Shown: positions 21,828 through 30,560, counted from the first letter of the stretch. The stretch is 64,000 bases of DNA from Coprobacter tertius (GCF_024330105.1 NZ_JANDHW010000001.1:248001-312000); one strand, 5' to 3'. Program-made: numbers and translations. The notes: generated by a model from the sequence alone, not told the origin.

Positions 21828-23618
21828 TTAATGATTTTGGTTTTCGGCGTTCGCTTCGTTATGGAAATTATTTATAATCGTATTCAATTCTTCCGGCCGG
21901 TTCGACAACGGGAGCGGTTTAGATTCTTTTAAAGCGTCGGGAGTGATGTCTATGCGCACGTACTGGGGCAAGCTTTCTAAAAATTCTTTCTCTACAGAAT
22001 TCGAATCGGTGGGGATTTTTTTTGTCGCTACAAACGATCGATTGCCAATCCAGATAAAATTTTCGAGGTCGGATTCGTAGAAATTATAACCTCCACGCTC
22101 GAGTGAGGCGATTTGAGCCAATCGCCCATTGGGAAGTATTTTATATACGTAGATATAAGGATTTCCCATATAAGGATTTTCGTAATTAGTTAAAAACAAG
22201 TTTGTCCCTTCGCATAAAACGGGAATACTATTCGACTTAAATTCGGTGACTTCTCCTGTCGCAGCATTCATTACAAAATAATACCACGACTCATATCCCT
22301 CGAAATGGAAAAAATGCAAATTATGTTCAGGCTCGTATCCGTCGTATACCCATTCACACGAAAAGTCTGCTGCTTCATCCTCGTTATAATCATGATTCAA
22401 CAAGGTAATATTTCCGGTTTGACAATGTAAAGTCAGGCTATCGCCATTCAGCGTGAATTGTTTCGATCCGGGATTGAGTTTTTTATTATAATTTCTTTTT
22501 GTCAGGGTTACGTATTCCCGGTGGTTTATACCCTTCACATGGGCACCCATATTGCTGTAAATACGTAAAGGAACCAGCGTTTCACTTTCATAGTCGTATA
22601 TATATCTATTAATGATTTTACCATCTTTCGAATAACTTTCGGCGCATATATTTGAACCATCTCCAAAATATAAAGGACAAGTTTCAAGATAAATCAAACG
22701 TCCTTTTTTATAGTCCCGTATTTCGAGAAATTCATTATCGTTTTTCTTTATTATTTTTTTGCTGACCGAGTCGCAATCGTCTTTAGTTAATCTGAATATT
22801 TCATCGTATGGAGTGGAATATATACGTTTATAAAGCTGTTTAATACCATCTTCTCCGATTTTGTAATTTTCGGTAATCCGGTACGAATCTGTGTCGTCTT
22901 CCCATGTCGCATACGTAATCGTGTAACGGTCGGGGGCTTTTTTAGTACCGAGGTGATATAAAAAATCATCACTCGACTGGCTGTAATACCATGTTTCGAA
23001 GGGTAATATTTTTTCATCGTCGCGGTATCTTTCTACCAGAGAGAGATATCCGTTAGGAAACCATCGGCGGGTTTCTCCGTTTAACTTTCCGCCTTTGTAT
23101 TGTTCAAACCAGTCTGGGGTTCCGTCATAGAACCAACGTTTCCGCCATCCGTCGAGTTTCCCTTTAGTCGCCTCATAATAGATATAAGGAAGCCCGTTAG
23201 ATGAATATGAAGTATAAAATTCGTGTATACTGTCGGGACGTACTATGATTTCCATCAAGCGATTATCTCTTGTACTGTAAAACCGTACGGTATCATTTTT
23301 TATCCCATCCCTGTAACGAGCGATTGAATAACACAGATCGAATTTGTCGAAATAAAAATCCTTATAATCTCCATCCATTAATTCTTCACCAGAATACCAG
23401 CGATCTACGCCATCGATATGTTTCTTTCTTACGCTGTCTTTGTAATAAGTCTTAAATGAATCTTCGGGTTCTCTTAAAAAGACGGGCAGTGAGTTTTCGA
23501 TTTTTTGTTTATGATTATCTTCTTTATAAGTTGTAGAGGTTTGATGTATCGATTTGGTTTCTTTACAGCAAATGAACAGTAAAAGAAATATACAGTTATA
23601 AATAAGGAGATTTTTCAT
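21828..23618 (-). CDS. lipoprotein with MORN/YwqK-like repeats
   Basis: From the ATG at 23618 the product is 596 aa and starts as a lipoprotein (LLLFIC, lipid-modified Cys at 17 or 18, then KETKS). The frame opens 14 codons further up at 23660, but the signal peptide fits 23618 better. The region from about residue 70 to 220 holds MORN/YwqK-like repeats: short beta hairpins with W-Y/F and N-G-x-x patterns, for example GWRKRWFYDGTPDWFEQY and GETRRWFPNGYLSLVERY. The C-terminal half is a beta-rich region without a recognised domain (LHFFHFEGYESWYYF). YwqK-like repeats occur in antitoxin-like and surface proteins, but no toxin partner is adjacent. The function is unknown. Confidence 0.6.
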   Translation of the reverse strand: MKNLLIYNCIFLLLFICCKETKSIHQTSTTYKEDNHKQKIENSLPVFLREPEDSFKTYYKDSVRKKHIDGVDRWYSGEELMDGDYKDFYFDKFDLCYSIARYRDGIKNDTVRFYSTRDNRLMEIIVRPDSIHEFYTSYSSNGLPYIYYEATKGKLDGWRKRWFYDGTPDWFEQYKGGKLNGETRRWFPNGYLSLVERYRDDEKILPFETWYYSQSSDDFLYHLGTKKAPDRYTITYATWEDDTDSYRITENYKIGEDGIKQLYKRIYSTPYDEIFRLTKDDCDSVSKKIIKKNDNEFLEIRDYKKGRLIYLETCPLYFGDGSNICAESYSKDGKIINRYIYDYESETLVPLRIYSNMGAHVKGINHREYVTLTKRNYNKKLNPGSKQFTLNGDSLTLHCQTGNITLLNHDYNEDEAADFSCEWVYDGYEPEHNLHFFHFEGYESWYYFVMNAATGEVTEFKSNSIPVLCEGTNLFLTNYENPYMGNPYIYVYKILPNGRLAQIASLERGGYNFYESDLENFIWIGNRSFVATKKIPTDSNSVEKEFLESLPQYVRIDITPDALKESKPLPLSNRPEELNTIINNFHNEANAENQNH

Positions 23619-23674
23619 GATAAGATTTTTTACCCGGAGTATGAAGTAGTAAGATTTCAATTAATTAAACTATG

Positions 23675-23682
23675 CAAATATA
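23675..23682 (-). promoter_or_regulatory. -7 promoter box for the MORN-type lipoprotein
   Basis: CAAATATA on the plus strand reads TATATTTG on the coding strand (TAnnTTTG). A start near 23669 leaves about 50 nt to the preferred ATG at 23618. Confidence 0.4.
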
Positions 23683-23884
23683 ATAAAATATTTTTGTTCT
23701 TAGGGCTTTAGATAAAATTTTAGATAATGCGTGTTTAGGTTTTATCATGTTATTGAAATGGATAGTCTTTAAAAAAACTGATAACTAAAAGTTATCGGTA
23801 ATAACAAAATAGAAGGTTGTTATGTGAAAAGAATTATGTTCTTTTGCATCTGATTTTAATAGTAACATTAAAAAAGAAAAAATA

Positions 23885-24925
23885 ATGTTTAGTGAAAAGA
23901 GAGGGAGTATGCTCCACGGTATTTTGTTGATTGTATTGTTTTCTTGTGCGGCGTTTTATATCGGCGACATTCCATTTGTAAAAAAACTTTCGTTCAGCCC
24001 GATGATCGTAGGTATTGTTTTGGGTATGCTATATGCTAATAGTTTACGGAATCATCTGCCTGGTACATGGATACCCGGGATACAATTTTGTACAAAACAA
24101 ATATTACGGTTGGGCATTATATTGTATGGGTTCAGGCTCACTTTTCAAGATGTTGTAGCAGTGGGTTTGCCTGCGATAATTATAGATGCTATTATTGTTA
24201 CCGTTACCATCATCGGAGGCATATATATTGGCAAAATTTTGAAAATGGATAAAGATACCGCATTACTTACATCGGTCGGAAGCGGTATTTGCGGAGCTGC
24301 AGCTGTTTTAGGTGCGGAAGCGACGATACGCAGTAAGCCGTATAAAACAGCGGTTGCTATTTCTACTGTCGTCATATTCGGAACGATCTCTATGTTTTTA
24401 TATCCGTTTTTGTACAGAACGGGAGTATTTGATCTTTCTCATGAGCAAATGGGTATTTTTACGGGATCTACGCTGCATGAGGTTGCACATGTAGTAGGTG
24501 CCGGTGATGCGATGGGTAAGGATATTTCCGATTCGGCTATCATTGTAAAAATGATAAGGGTAATGATGCTGGTGCCGGTATTGTTGATTATAAGTTTTGC
24601 GATGGTACGTGCAGGTGCAGGGAAAAATAAGGGGGGAAAAGAAGGTCAAAAAAGTAAGATTACGATTCCCTGGTTTGCAATTGGTTTTTTGTTGGTAATC
24701 GGTTTTAATTCGTTCGATTTGCTACCGGGTAGGTTTGTAACCGGAATCAATAATTTCGATACATTTTTGTTAACCATGGCTATGACAGCTTTAGGTGCTG
24801 AAACTAGTATCGAAAAATTTAAAAAGGCAGGAGCTAAACCATTTATATTAGCTTTGGTTTTGTATGCCTGGTTAATAGGTGGCGGATATGTAATTATAAA
24901 ATACCTTACTCCTTATATTTTATAA
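23885..24925 (+). CDS. YeiH/UPF0324 family membrane transporter (putative sulfate exporter family)
   Basis: The 346-aa product has about ten membrane helices and the UPF0324 landmarks: FSPMIVGIVLGMLYANSL, LRLGIILYGFRLTFQDV, GSGICGAAAVLGAE and GSTLHEVAHVVGAG. The family is annotated as putative sulfate exporters, but transport has rarely been shown. It is a single gene followed by its own terminator. The downstream genes face the other way and include a TauE/SafE-type exporter, so two candidate oxyanion exporters sit within 2.5 kb. A weak -7-like box (TTCTTTTG) lies near 23838-23845. Confidence 0.85.
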   Translation: MFSEKRGSMLHGILLIVLFSCAAFYIGDIPFVKKLSFSPMIVGIVLGMLYANSLRNHLPGTWIPGIQFCTKQILRLGIILYGFRLTFQDVVAVGLPAIIIDAIIVTVTIIGGIYIGKILKMDKDTALLTSVGSGICGAAAVLGAEATIRSKPYKTAVAISTVVIFGTISMFLYPFLYRTGVFDLSHEQMGIFTGSTLHEVAHVVGAGDAMGKDISDSAIIVKMIRVMMLVPVLLIISFAMVRAGAGKNKGGKEGQKSKITIPWFAIGFLLVIGFNSFDLLPGRFVTGINNFDTFLLTMAMTALGAETSIEKFKKAGAKPFILALVLYAWLIGGGYVIIKYLTPYIL

Positions 24926-24950
24926 ATAAATAGCTTTTGGTAAATTTATT

Positions 24951-24977
24951 GGGGAGACAAATCTGTTTCCCCTTTTT
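24951..24977 (+). terminator. intrinsic terminator after the YeiH gene
   Basis: GGGGAGACA (24951-24959) pairs with TGTTTCCCC (24964-24972) through a 4-nt loop and one G-U pair. A run of five T follows. This is a textbook rho-independent terminator 26 bp after the stop. Confidence 0.85.
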
Positions 24978-25079
24978 ATATATTTTACGATAAAAGTTAT
25001 TGATTCAAATAAATGAAGTTTATACAGTCGGGAGTTGTTACAAAGTAAATGTGTCTATTGATATTGTTTTGTTTAATCT

Positions 25080-25595
25080 CTATTTTTGGGTATCGAGTGT
25101 AAATTTCCAGGCGCATGCGCAAGTAGGATCGGATACTTGCGGGTAGCAACTTATCGGTTCGCAAATAAAACGGTCGTCGATAGCAAGAGCAAAATAGGTA
25201 TATTCCATTAATCCGGCCGACAGACAGGGGTGAAAAGGCATGCTTTTTCGCGAGCGGGCGGTTTGTACTCTGCAATTATTTACCCGGTATATCAAGGTAT
25301 TGTCTTTGATAATGATTTCAGTGTCGTTAAGAAATTCATTAAAACGATAAGCCAATGCTTGTTTTAGGCCTTCGACTCCCGGACGATCAGATAATTTCAA
25401 AAATTTTTTTATCCGTTTTCCTTCCGAATCCGAATATCTTTTCCAAACATTGCAATCATGATACATTGCTTCGTCCATGCCGAATTTTGATTCAACCGAC
25501 TGAAACCATACCCCATCGAGGGCCGACATATTTTTTGAGAAAATATGTACCAATTCAATTAATTGTTCTTTCGAAAGAGTTTCGAGTATATTCAT
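25080..25595 (-). CDS. DUF6125-like cysteine-containing cytosolic protein
   Basis: The 171-aa product has no signal peptide. An N-terminal helical part (ETLSKEQLIELVHIFSKN, GVWFQSVESKFGMDEA) is followed by a region with NCRVQTAR, FHPCLSAG, DDRFICEP, SCYPQ and PTCACAWKF. The six or so cysteines in the C-terminal half, some spaced as CxxxxC or CxC, could bind a metal or cluster. The pattern resembles the DUF6125 family of uncharacterised proteins. It starts 10 bp after the TauE/SafE gene on the same strand, so the two are probably cotranscribed. Its function is unknown. Confidence 0.5.
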   Translation of the reverse strand: MNILETLSKEQLIELVHIFSKNMSALDGVWFQSVESKFGMDEAMYHDCNVWKRYSDSEGKRIKKFLKLSDRPGVEGLKQALAYRFNEFLNDTEIIIKDNTLIYRVNNCRVQTARSRKSMPFHPCLSAGLMEYTYFALAIDDRFICEPISCYPQVSDPTCACAWKFTLDTQK

Positions 25596-25605
25596 ATCGC
25601 TTTAT

Positions 25606-26349
25606 TTATCGTATTATCATAAGTAGAGTAGAAATTATCACGAGTATAGTTATAATAATTCGGAATCCTTTTTCGGGAAGTATCCGTATGATAGATTTTC
25701 CGGTAAATGCACCCAGTAAAATACAGGGTATGGCAAATAGGGCGAGCAAAAAGGAGGTGGGAGGAATATTCTCCCAAACGAATATTTGTATCGGCAATTT
25801 TACGACATTCATTATAAAAATAAACCATATACTGGTCGTTACAAATGCGTATTTAGGAAGTCGCATCGTCAAAAGGTAAACCGATACGACTGGCCCTGCT
25901 GCATTTCCAATCAAGGCCGAAAAACCGGCCAGTATACCGAATAAAGGGCGTAACCATTTTTTTTGTCGATGAGTAAAGGTATGATGTTGCATAACGGTCA
26001 TGACGATAAGGCCGGCTAAAATGCAGGCTGCCATTAGTTTGCCGAATTGCACCGAAGGCATGTTTTTACCGGTGAATAATGCCAGTATGAGGCCTGCTGC
26101 CGCCCAAGGTATCAGATGCAAAATATAGGTGAAGTGTATATGATGTCTGTTTAACCAGGCCGACATTATATCTGCGACGAGTATCGAGGGTAGTATAATG
26201 CCTGTGGAAGCTTTTGCCCCGAAAAGTAGTGCATATATGGGGATTGTTAGGCTGCCGACTCCCTGAATACCGCTTTTGGCGATTCCCGTCAGAAAAGTGC
26301 AACAGAAAAAAACTACCCATTTCCAGGGTTCGTCGAAAAGTTCAGCCAT
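25606..26349 (-). CDS. TauE/SafE (TSUP) family sulfite/anion exporter
   Basis: The 247-aa product has seven or eight membrane helices. FLTGIAKSGIQGVGSLTIPI near the N-terminus and FSALIGNAAGPVVSVYLL in the middle are the two internally repeated TSUP signatures. The family moves sulfite, sulfoacetate or other sulfur compounds across the inner membrane. A -7 box lies 24 bp upstream. The DUF6125-like gene follows after 10 bp. The substrate is not evident from sequence. Confidence 0.85.
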   Translation of the reverse strand: MAELFDEPWKWVVFFCCTFLTGIAKSGIQGVGSLTIPIYALLFGAKASTGIILPSILVADIMSAWLNRHHIHFTYILHLIPWAAAGLILALFTGKNMPSVQFGKLMAACILAGLIVMTVMQHHTFTHRQKKWLRPLFGILAGFSALIGNAAGPVVSVYLLTMRLPKYAFVTTSIWFIFIMNVVKLPIQIFVWENIPPTSFLLALFAIPCILLGAFTGKSIIRILPEKGFRIIITILVIISTLLMIIR

Positions 26350-26372
26350 TTTTATGTTCGAGTAATTCGATG

Positions 26373-26380
26373 CAAAGATA
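26373..26380 (-). promoter_or_regulatory. -7 promoter box for the TauE/SafE operon
   Basis: CAAAGATA on the plus strand is TATCTTTG on the coding strand. The leader to ATG 26349 would be about 18 nt. Confidence 0.5.
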
Positions 26381-26454
26381 CGTTACTTTCGGTAATTCTT
26401 TTCTTGGAAATGAAAAAATACAAATCTGAACCCGGCTGTTTGAGGTGAATTGAC

Positions 26455-26462
26455 TACCTTTA
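26455..26462 (+). promoter_or_regulatory. -7-like box for the CAT-like/HAD/VOC operon
   Basis: TACCTTTA matches TAnnTTTG at all but the last base and lies 25 bp before the ATG at 26488. Confidence 0.35.
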
Positions 26463-26487
26463 CAGGTACTTTTAATTAAACGATGAG

Positions 26488-27108
26488 ATGGAACGATTTG
26501 ATGTATCGCAATGGCCCCGAAAAAAAACGTATGAGTTGTTTAAAGATTATGCAGACCCTACATTTAATCTAACTACAAATGTTGAGGTTACGCGCTTATA
26601 TAAAGATTGTGTTGAAAATAAAAGGAGTTTTTTTCTGTCTTCTTATTATTATCTTTTGAAAGCCGCTAATGAAGTTACTGAGTTCCGATTGCGAATTATC
26701 GATGATGAGATTTGGGATATTGGTAATCTCGACGGAGCATCTATCGTATCGCGTGGCAATGGAGACATTTCCTTCATTTATTTCCAAAATCAACCCACCT
26801 TTGAAGAATTTATGGAAGATGCTTCGAGACGTCTTCATGTTCATTTGCAACAAGACGGTCATGATCCCGAAAGCTTCCGCCGTAATCTTATTTTACATTC
26901 GGTGCTACCATGGGTCTCATTTACTTCGGTAAAACATCCGCATAAGGATTTGAAAGATGCCGATATGCCACGTATTACTAATGGTAAATTAATTAAGGAT
27001 AAAAACCGTATCTGGATGCCGACCAATGTAGAAGCACATCACGGGTTGATGGATGGGTATCAGATGTCTCGTTTTTTTGATAAATTGGAAACTTATTGTG
27101 CACGCTGA
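26488..27108 (+). CDS. chloramphenicol acetyltransferase-like (CAT family) acyltransferase
   Basis: The 206-aa product matches CAT size. It starts with the family-typical ERFDVSQWPRKKTYELF and carries the active-site motif HHGLMDG (residues 184-190, general HHxxxDG), whose histidine deprotonates the acyl acceptor. LPWVSFTSV near residue 140 is the other conserved block. CAT enzymes move acetyl groups from acetyl-CoA to chloramphenicol. Chromosomal homologues in Bacteroidota are common and mostly untested, so antibiotic resistance is not claimed. It is first in a tight operon with HAD and VOC genes. Nothing in the surroundings suggests a mobile resistance element. Confidence 0.8.
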   Translation: MERFDVSQWPRKKTYELFKDYADPTFNLTTNVEVTRLYKDCVENKRSFFLSSYYYLLKAANEVTEFRLRIIDDEIWDIGNLDGASIVSRGNGDISFIYFQNQPTFEEFMEDASRRLHVHLQQDGHDPESFRRNLILHSVLPWVSFTSVKHPHKDLKDADMPRITNGKLIKDKNRIWMPTNVEAHHGLMDGYQMSRFFDKLETYCAR

Positions 27109-27122
27109 TAAAGGAAATAGAT

Positions 27123-27755
27123 ATGGGAGAGATCAAAAACATTGTTTTCGATTTGGGAGGAGTATTGTTATCTCTCGATCGTGACAAAGCCGTAAAACGT
27201 TTCGAGGAAATAGGAATGGCTGATGCTGAGCAAATGATAGATCCGTATCATCAGAAAGGAATTTTCCTCGATCTCGAAGAAGGTCGTCTTACCCGCAAGG
27301 GGTTTTATGAAAAAGTGAAGGAACATATTGGCAAAGATATATCTGCTGAAGCGATTGATTATGCCTGGATGGGTTTTATTGTCGATGTAGAAGAATATAA
27401 ACTTTCGTATTTATTGGAATTAAGGAAAAAGTATAGAGTTTATCTCATCAGTAATACCAATCCGATCATTATGGGGTGGGCTCGTACTTCTGGTTTTACT
27501 TCATGGGGACAGCCTATAGGCGATTTTTTCGATCGTATGTATACCTCATATGAGGTGGGAGCTTGTAAGCCTTCTGCTGTCATATTCGATTATATGATAA
27601 AAGATTCTGGGTTGAACCCGGAAGAGACATTGTTTGTTGACGACGGTATCCGAAATATAGAAAAAGGAAAAGAGCTGGGATTTGTCACTTATTGTCCGTT
27701 AAACGGAGAAGATTGGAGGCCGGTTTTGGATAAACTATTAAAAAAAGATTTATAG
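27123..27755 (+). CDS. HAD family hydrolase (subfamily IA, YihX-like)
   Basis: From the ATG at 27123 the product is 210 aa. Motif I is IVFDLGGVLLSLD, motif II YLISNTNP, motif III lysine falls in ACKPSAVIFDYM and motif IV is TLFVDDG. This is the arrangement of IA phosphatases acting on sugar phosphates or nucleotides. In motif I the second aspartate is replaced by Gly, as in YihX-type glucose-1-phosphatases. The open frame can start nine codons earlier, but that overlaps the preceding gene's stop. The VOC gene follows after 2 bp, so these are likely translationally linked. Confidence 0.85.
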   Translation: MGEIKNIVFDLGGVLLSLDRDKAVKRFEEIGMADAEQMIDPYHQKGIFLDLEEGRLTRKGFYEKVKEHIGKDISAEAIDYAWMGFIVDVEEYKLSYLLELRKKYRVYLISNTNPIIMGWARTSGFTSWGQPIGDFFDRMYTSYEVGACKPSAVIFDYMIKDSGLNPEETLFVDDGIRNIEKGKELGFVTYCPLNGEDWRPVLDKLLKKDL

Positions 27756-27757
27756 TA

Positions 27758-28141
27758 ATGAAGATTGCTCATATTGCACTTTGGACGAATGATATAGAAA
27801 AATTAAAGGATTTTTATGTGCGGTATTTCGGAGGAATATCTAATGAGAAATATATAAATCCACATAAAAAATTCGCGTCGTATTTGGTTGCCTTTGACGG
27901 AGGAACGGCTATTGAGATAATGGAGCGTGCCGACGTAAAAACACTTCACCCCGAGAATGAATGTCTTGGGTGGGCACACCTCGCTTTTTCGGTCGGATCG
28001 AAAGATAAGGTAGATGAAATGACCGAGCTTTTTAGAAAAAATGGATATGCTGTTATCGGAGAGCCTCGTACAACGGGAGACGGTTTTTATGAAAGCGTCA
28101 TACTCGACCCTGAGGGAAATCGTGTAGAAATTACTGCCTGA
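27758..28141 (+). CDS. VOC (glyoxalase/bleomycin resistance) family protein
   Basis: The 127-aa product is a single vicinal-oxygen-chelate unit. It starts IAHIALWTNDIEKLKDFY, has the central GWAHLAFSVGS and ends VILDPEGNRVEITA. The metal-ligand positions of glyoxalase-type folds appear present: His5, Glu53 in IEIME, His73 in WAHLAF and Glu124 in VEIT. Members include glyoxalase I, dioxygenases and antibiotic-binding proteins, and the true substrate is unknown. It is the last gene of the CAT-like/HAD/VOC operon and converges on the Nudix gene, 32 bp away. Confidence 0.85.
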   Translation: MKIAHIALWTNDIEKLKDFYVRYFGGISNEKYINPHKKFASYLVAFDGGTAIEIMERADVKTLHPENECLGWAHLAFSVGSKDKVDEMTELFRKNGYAVIGEPRTTGDGFYESVILDPEGNRVEITA

Positions 28142-28173
28142 ATTTGATTTAAGAGAAATTTACCCGTTATTCT

Positions 28174-28749
28174 CTATGACCGAGATAATTTGTTCTTTTC
28201 CTTTTCATAAAAATATTTCCAAAGAGGTAGTGCTTGTGTGGCTTGTATAATTTCACCACTTTCGAGAATGGAGAGAACTTCCTCGGGAGATAAAAGATAT
28301 ACATCGATATCTTCTGTATTTTCAAGATGAGGTTCTGATATTTTTTCGACATCTGTTGCCAAATAACAATATACTTTGTTTGTGTGTGTACTGGGATTAG
28401 CGGAAGTGACTACAAGTTCCTGCCATGCTCCGTTACCATATCCTGTTTCTTCCAGTAATTCACGCTTTGCTGATGCCAGTGGAGATGCATCTTCCTTCTC
28501 ACATACACCGGCACAGAGTTCGTAAGTAGTGATACCCGATGCATGACGGTATTGTTTTTCGATAATGAATTTTCCTTCACGGGTAATTGCTATGACGTTA
28601 ATCCAGTCGGGATATTCGAGTATGTAATAAGACGGTATAATGTTTCCGTTAGGTAATTGTACTTTTTCACGCCTAGCGGTAAACCAAGGTTCTTTTGATA
28701 GATAATCGCTCGAGAGTACTTTCCATTTTTTATCGGTATGGTCTTTCAT
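28174..28749 (-). CDS. Nudix hydrolase (ADP-ribose pyrophosphatase-like)
   Basis: The 191-aa product carries a Nudix box ending AKRELLEETGY (near residues 96-106), preceded by ELCAGVCEKEDASP. The final RELLEETG part is canonical. The spacing from the first glycine is one residue longer than the standard GX5EX7REUXEEXGU pattern. The upstream EKQYRHASG is typical of ADP-ribose/nucleotide-sugar pyrophosphatases that use EQ-R-xG before the box. It probably cleaves nucleoside diphosphate derivatives in the cytosol. It is monocistronic and divergent from the methyltransferase gene. Confidence 0.85.
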   Translation of the reverse strand: MKDHTDKKWKVLSSDYLSKEPWFTARREKVQLPNGNIIPSYYILEYPDWINVIAITREGKFIIEKQYRHASGITTYELCAGVCEKEDASPLASAKRELLEETGYGNGAWQELVVTSANPSTHTNKVYCYLATDVEKISEPHLENTEDIDVYLLSPEEVLSILESGEIIQATQALPLWKYFYEKEKNKLSRS

Positions 28750-28878
28750 AATTGGGGTTGTTAAAGTTAATTATGGATATAAAACGGATAGAAGACATTA
28801 AAAATTGTTTTTATCGGAAGAAATTATAGCGTGCTTCTATTTTTATATGCTGGCGAAGGAATTTAATATCAAAACAAT

Positions 28879-28886
28879 TATCTTTG
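28879..28886 (+). promoter_or_regulatory. -7 promoter box abutting the methyltransferase start codon
   Basis: TATCTTTG is an exact TAnnTTTG match ending 7 nt before the ATG at 28894. As with the MATE gene, the transcript would have almost no leader. Confidence 0.5.
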
Positions 28887-28893
28887 CCCCGCT

Positions 28894-29625
28894 ATGGCAA
28901 AACGCATACTCCGAAAATATTACATAAAAACCATCAGGCGTTTACGACACCGAAAAGGATACGGTGTACATTCTCCTTTTGCTTATAATCTGATAACTAA
29001 AGTTATCGAAGAGCCGTTTATGTATTACTGTTATAATGAAATCGAGCGTCTTAAAAAGGAGGTATTGCCTTTGTATACCGAAAATATTTCGACAGGAAAA
29101 AGAAAAAAGATTTCTTTTAAGAAAGGAACGCTTTTGTTTCGGCTCGTTAACCATTTTAAGCCACAGCATATACTCGAGATAGGATCTTCTTGGGGAATAT
29201 CTACGTTATATCTGTATGAGGGAAATCCGTCGGCAGAACTGAGGAGCATCGAACCGGATAAACTTGTATGCGGGGTGGCTCGGGAAATTACATCTTCTTT
29301 TTTATCTCCCGATACATTTTCCGACGGAGCTTTGTTTGAAGCAATCGATAATTATTTACTACAATATCCCTGTTTACAATTTGTTTGTATTCATCGGCTG
29401 GCAAATGAGCAGGATTATCCTTTATTATTAGATCGTTTACAGAACCATTTAGGCCCGGAAACCGTTATTGTCATCGATGAAATTAATGGAAATCGGGCTC
29501 GTAAAGTATTCTGGACCGGATGGATGGAAAATAATAATGTAAGGGTAACTATGGATTTATATGATATAGGACTGATATTTTGTAATCCTAAGTTAAATAA
29601 ACAGGATTACGTTGTCGCATTTTAA
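28894..29625 (+). CDS. SAM-dependent methyltransferase (class I)
   Basis: The 243-aa product has a Rossmann-type SAM-binding motif ILEIGSSWGISTLYL near residue 92 and a following acidic loop LRSIEPDK. A late VIVIDEINGN matches the metal-binding strand seen in O-methyltransferases. The N-terminus is strongly basic (KRILRKYYIKTIRRLRHRK) and is followed by GVHSPFAYNLI. The substrate is not known. It lies 12 bp upstream of the PduO gene on the same strand, so the two are probably an operon, though no functional link is obvious. Confidence 0.75.
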   Translation: MAKRILRKYYIKTIRRLRHRKGYGVHSPFAYNLITKVIEEPFMYYCYNEIERLKKEVLPLYTENISTGKRKKISFKKGTLLFRLVNHFKPQHILEIGSSWGISTLYLYEGNPSAELRSIEPDKLVCGVAREITSSFLSPDTFSDGALFEAIDNYLLQYPCLQFVCIHRLANEQDYPLLLDRLQNHLGPETVIVIDEINGNRARKVFWTGWMENNNVRVTMDLYDIGLIFCNPKLNKQDYVVAF

Positions 29626-29637
29626 TAGGAAATATGT

Positions 29638-30198
29638 ATGAAAAAAAGTAATATTTATACGGGTACCGGAGATAAAGGTTTTACCACATTGGTAGGTGGG
29701 GCTAAAGTATCGAAGACCGATCCTCGTCTCGAGGCATACGGTACGGTTGATGAGCTGAACGCTCATATCGGGTGGTTGATGCAGGTCGAAGGGACCGACT
29801 CCGAGAACGAGATTTTGTCTTTTATACAGAACAAACTGTTTGTAATCGGGTCTTATTTGGCAACAGATACAGCATTAACTGAATTGAGAGAGGCAAGCCG
29901 TATGAAATCCGAGGATGTACTACGTATCGAAAGACGAATCGATGAACTCGATATGCAGTTACCTCCGATTTCTAATTTTGTGTTACCCGGTGGCACGCCG
30001 GCTGCTGCTGCTTCACATATTTGTCGTACAGTATGTCGCAGGGCTGAACGCCGTATATGTGAAGTTTCCTCTCAAGCAGAGGTTGATGATAATCTAATGA
30101 AGTTTATGAATCGTCTTTCTGATTATCTATTTGTGTTTGCAAGATTTAACAGTTTTAAGGAGATAGGTACTGAAATTTTCTGGAATAAAAGTTGCTAA
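29638..30198 (+). CDS. PduO-type corrinoid adenosyltransferase
   Basis: The 186-aa product has the PduO ATP-binding motif TGTGDKGFTTL at residues 8-18, then YGTVDELNAHIGW. The C-terminal helix CRTVCRRAERRI carries the arginine pair that contacts corrinoid and ATP. It transfers adenosyl from ATP to cob(I)alamin to make coenzyme B12. No B12-dependent enzyme or cobalamin transport gene is visible in this window, so it probably serves enzymes elsewhere such as methylmalonyl-CoA mutase. It is the second gene after the methyltransferase. Confidence 0.92.
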   Translation: MKKSNIYTGTGDKGFTTLVGGAKVSKTDPRLEAYGTVDELNAHIGWLMQVEGTDSENEILSFIQNKLFVIGSYLATDTALTELREASRMKSEDVLRIERRIDELDMQLPPISNFVLPGGTPAAAASHICRTVCRRAERRICEVSSQAEVDDNLMKFMNRLSDYLFVFARFNSFKEIGTEIFWNKSC

Positions 30199-30213
30199 TG
30201 TATTTTTTTGCTT

Positions 30214-30221
30214 TATTTTTG
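30214..30221 (+). promoter_or_regulatory. -7 promoter box for the DUF2795 gene
   Basis: TATTTTTG matches TAnnTTTG and lies 40 bp before the ATG at 30262, giving a leader of about 35 nt. Confidence 0.4.
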
Positions 30222-30261
30222 CGGAAATTTAAAAAGGAATAAATTTTAAACCCCATATACT

Positions 30262-30483
30262 ATGTATTGGACATTAGAATTGGCCTCGAAACTTGAAGAT
30301 GCGCCTTGGCCAGCCACGAAAGACGAACTTATCGATTATGCCATGCGTTCGGGCGCTCCGCTGGAAGTGATCGAAAACCTTCAGGAGATGGAGGATGAAG
30401 GAGAGATCTACGAATGTATCGAAGATATATGGCCGGATTATCCCAGTAAAGAAGATTTCTTCTTTAACGAGGAAGAATATTAA
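30262..30483 (+). CDS. DUF2795 small acidic protein
   Basis: The 73-aa product fits the DUF2795 family: a short helical fold seen here in PATKDELIDYAMRSGAP and VIENLQEMEDEGEIYECIED. It is very acidic, ending DFFFNEEEY, and has no signal peptide. Family members are conserved small cytosolic proteins of unknown function. It has its own predicted promoter and is followed by a strong terminator, consistent with a highly expressed single gene. Confidence 0.85.
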   Translation: MYWTLELASKLEDAPWPATKDELIDYAMRSGAPLEVIENLQEMEDEGEIYECIEDIWPDYPSKEDFFFNEEEY

Positions 30484-30507
30484 TTACTTCTAAATAAGTA
30501 AAATATT

Positions 30508-30554
30508 AAGTCCCAGCGCGATAAACAAAATAGTTATTTATCGCGCTGGGACTT
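30508..30554 (+). terminator. intrinsic terminator after DUF2795
   Basis: AAGTCCCAGCGCGATAAA (30508-30525) pairs perfectly with 30537-30554 across an 11-nt loop and ends in TTTT. It lies 24 bp after the stop. Confidence 0.85.
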
Positions 30555-30560
30555 TTGTGA

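Noticed and set aside
26488-27108. Chloramphenicol resistance gene
   Set aside because: The fold and HHxxxDG motif are clear, but chromosomal homologues are often not resistance enzymes and no mobile element is nearby, so only CAT-like was claimed.
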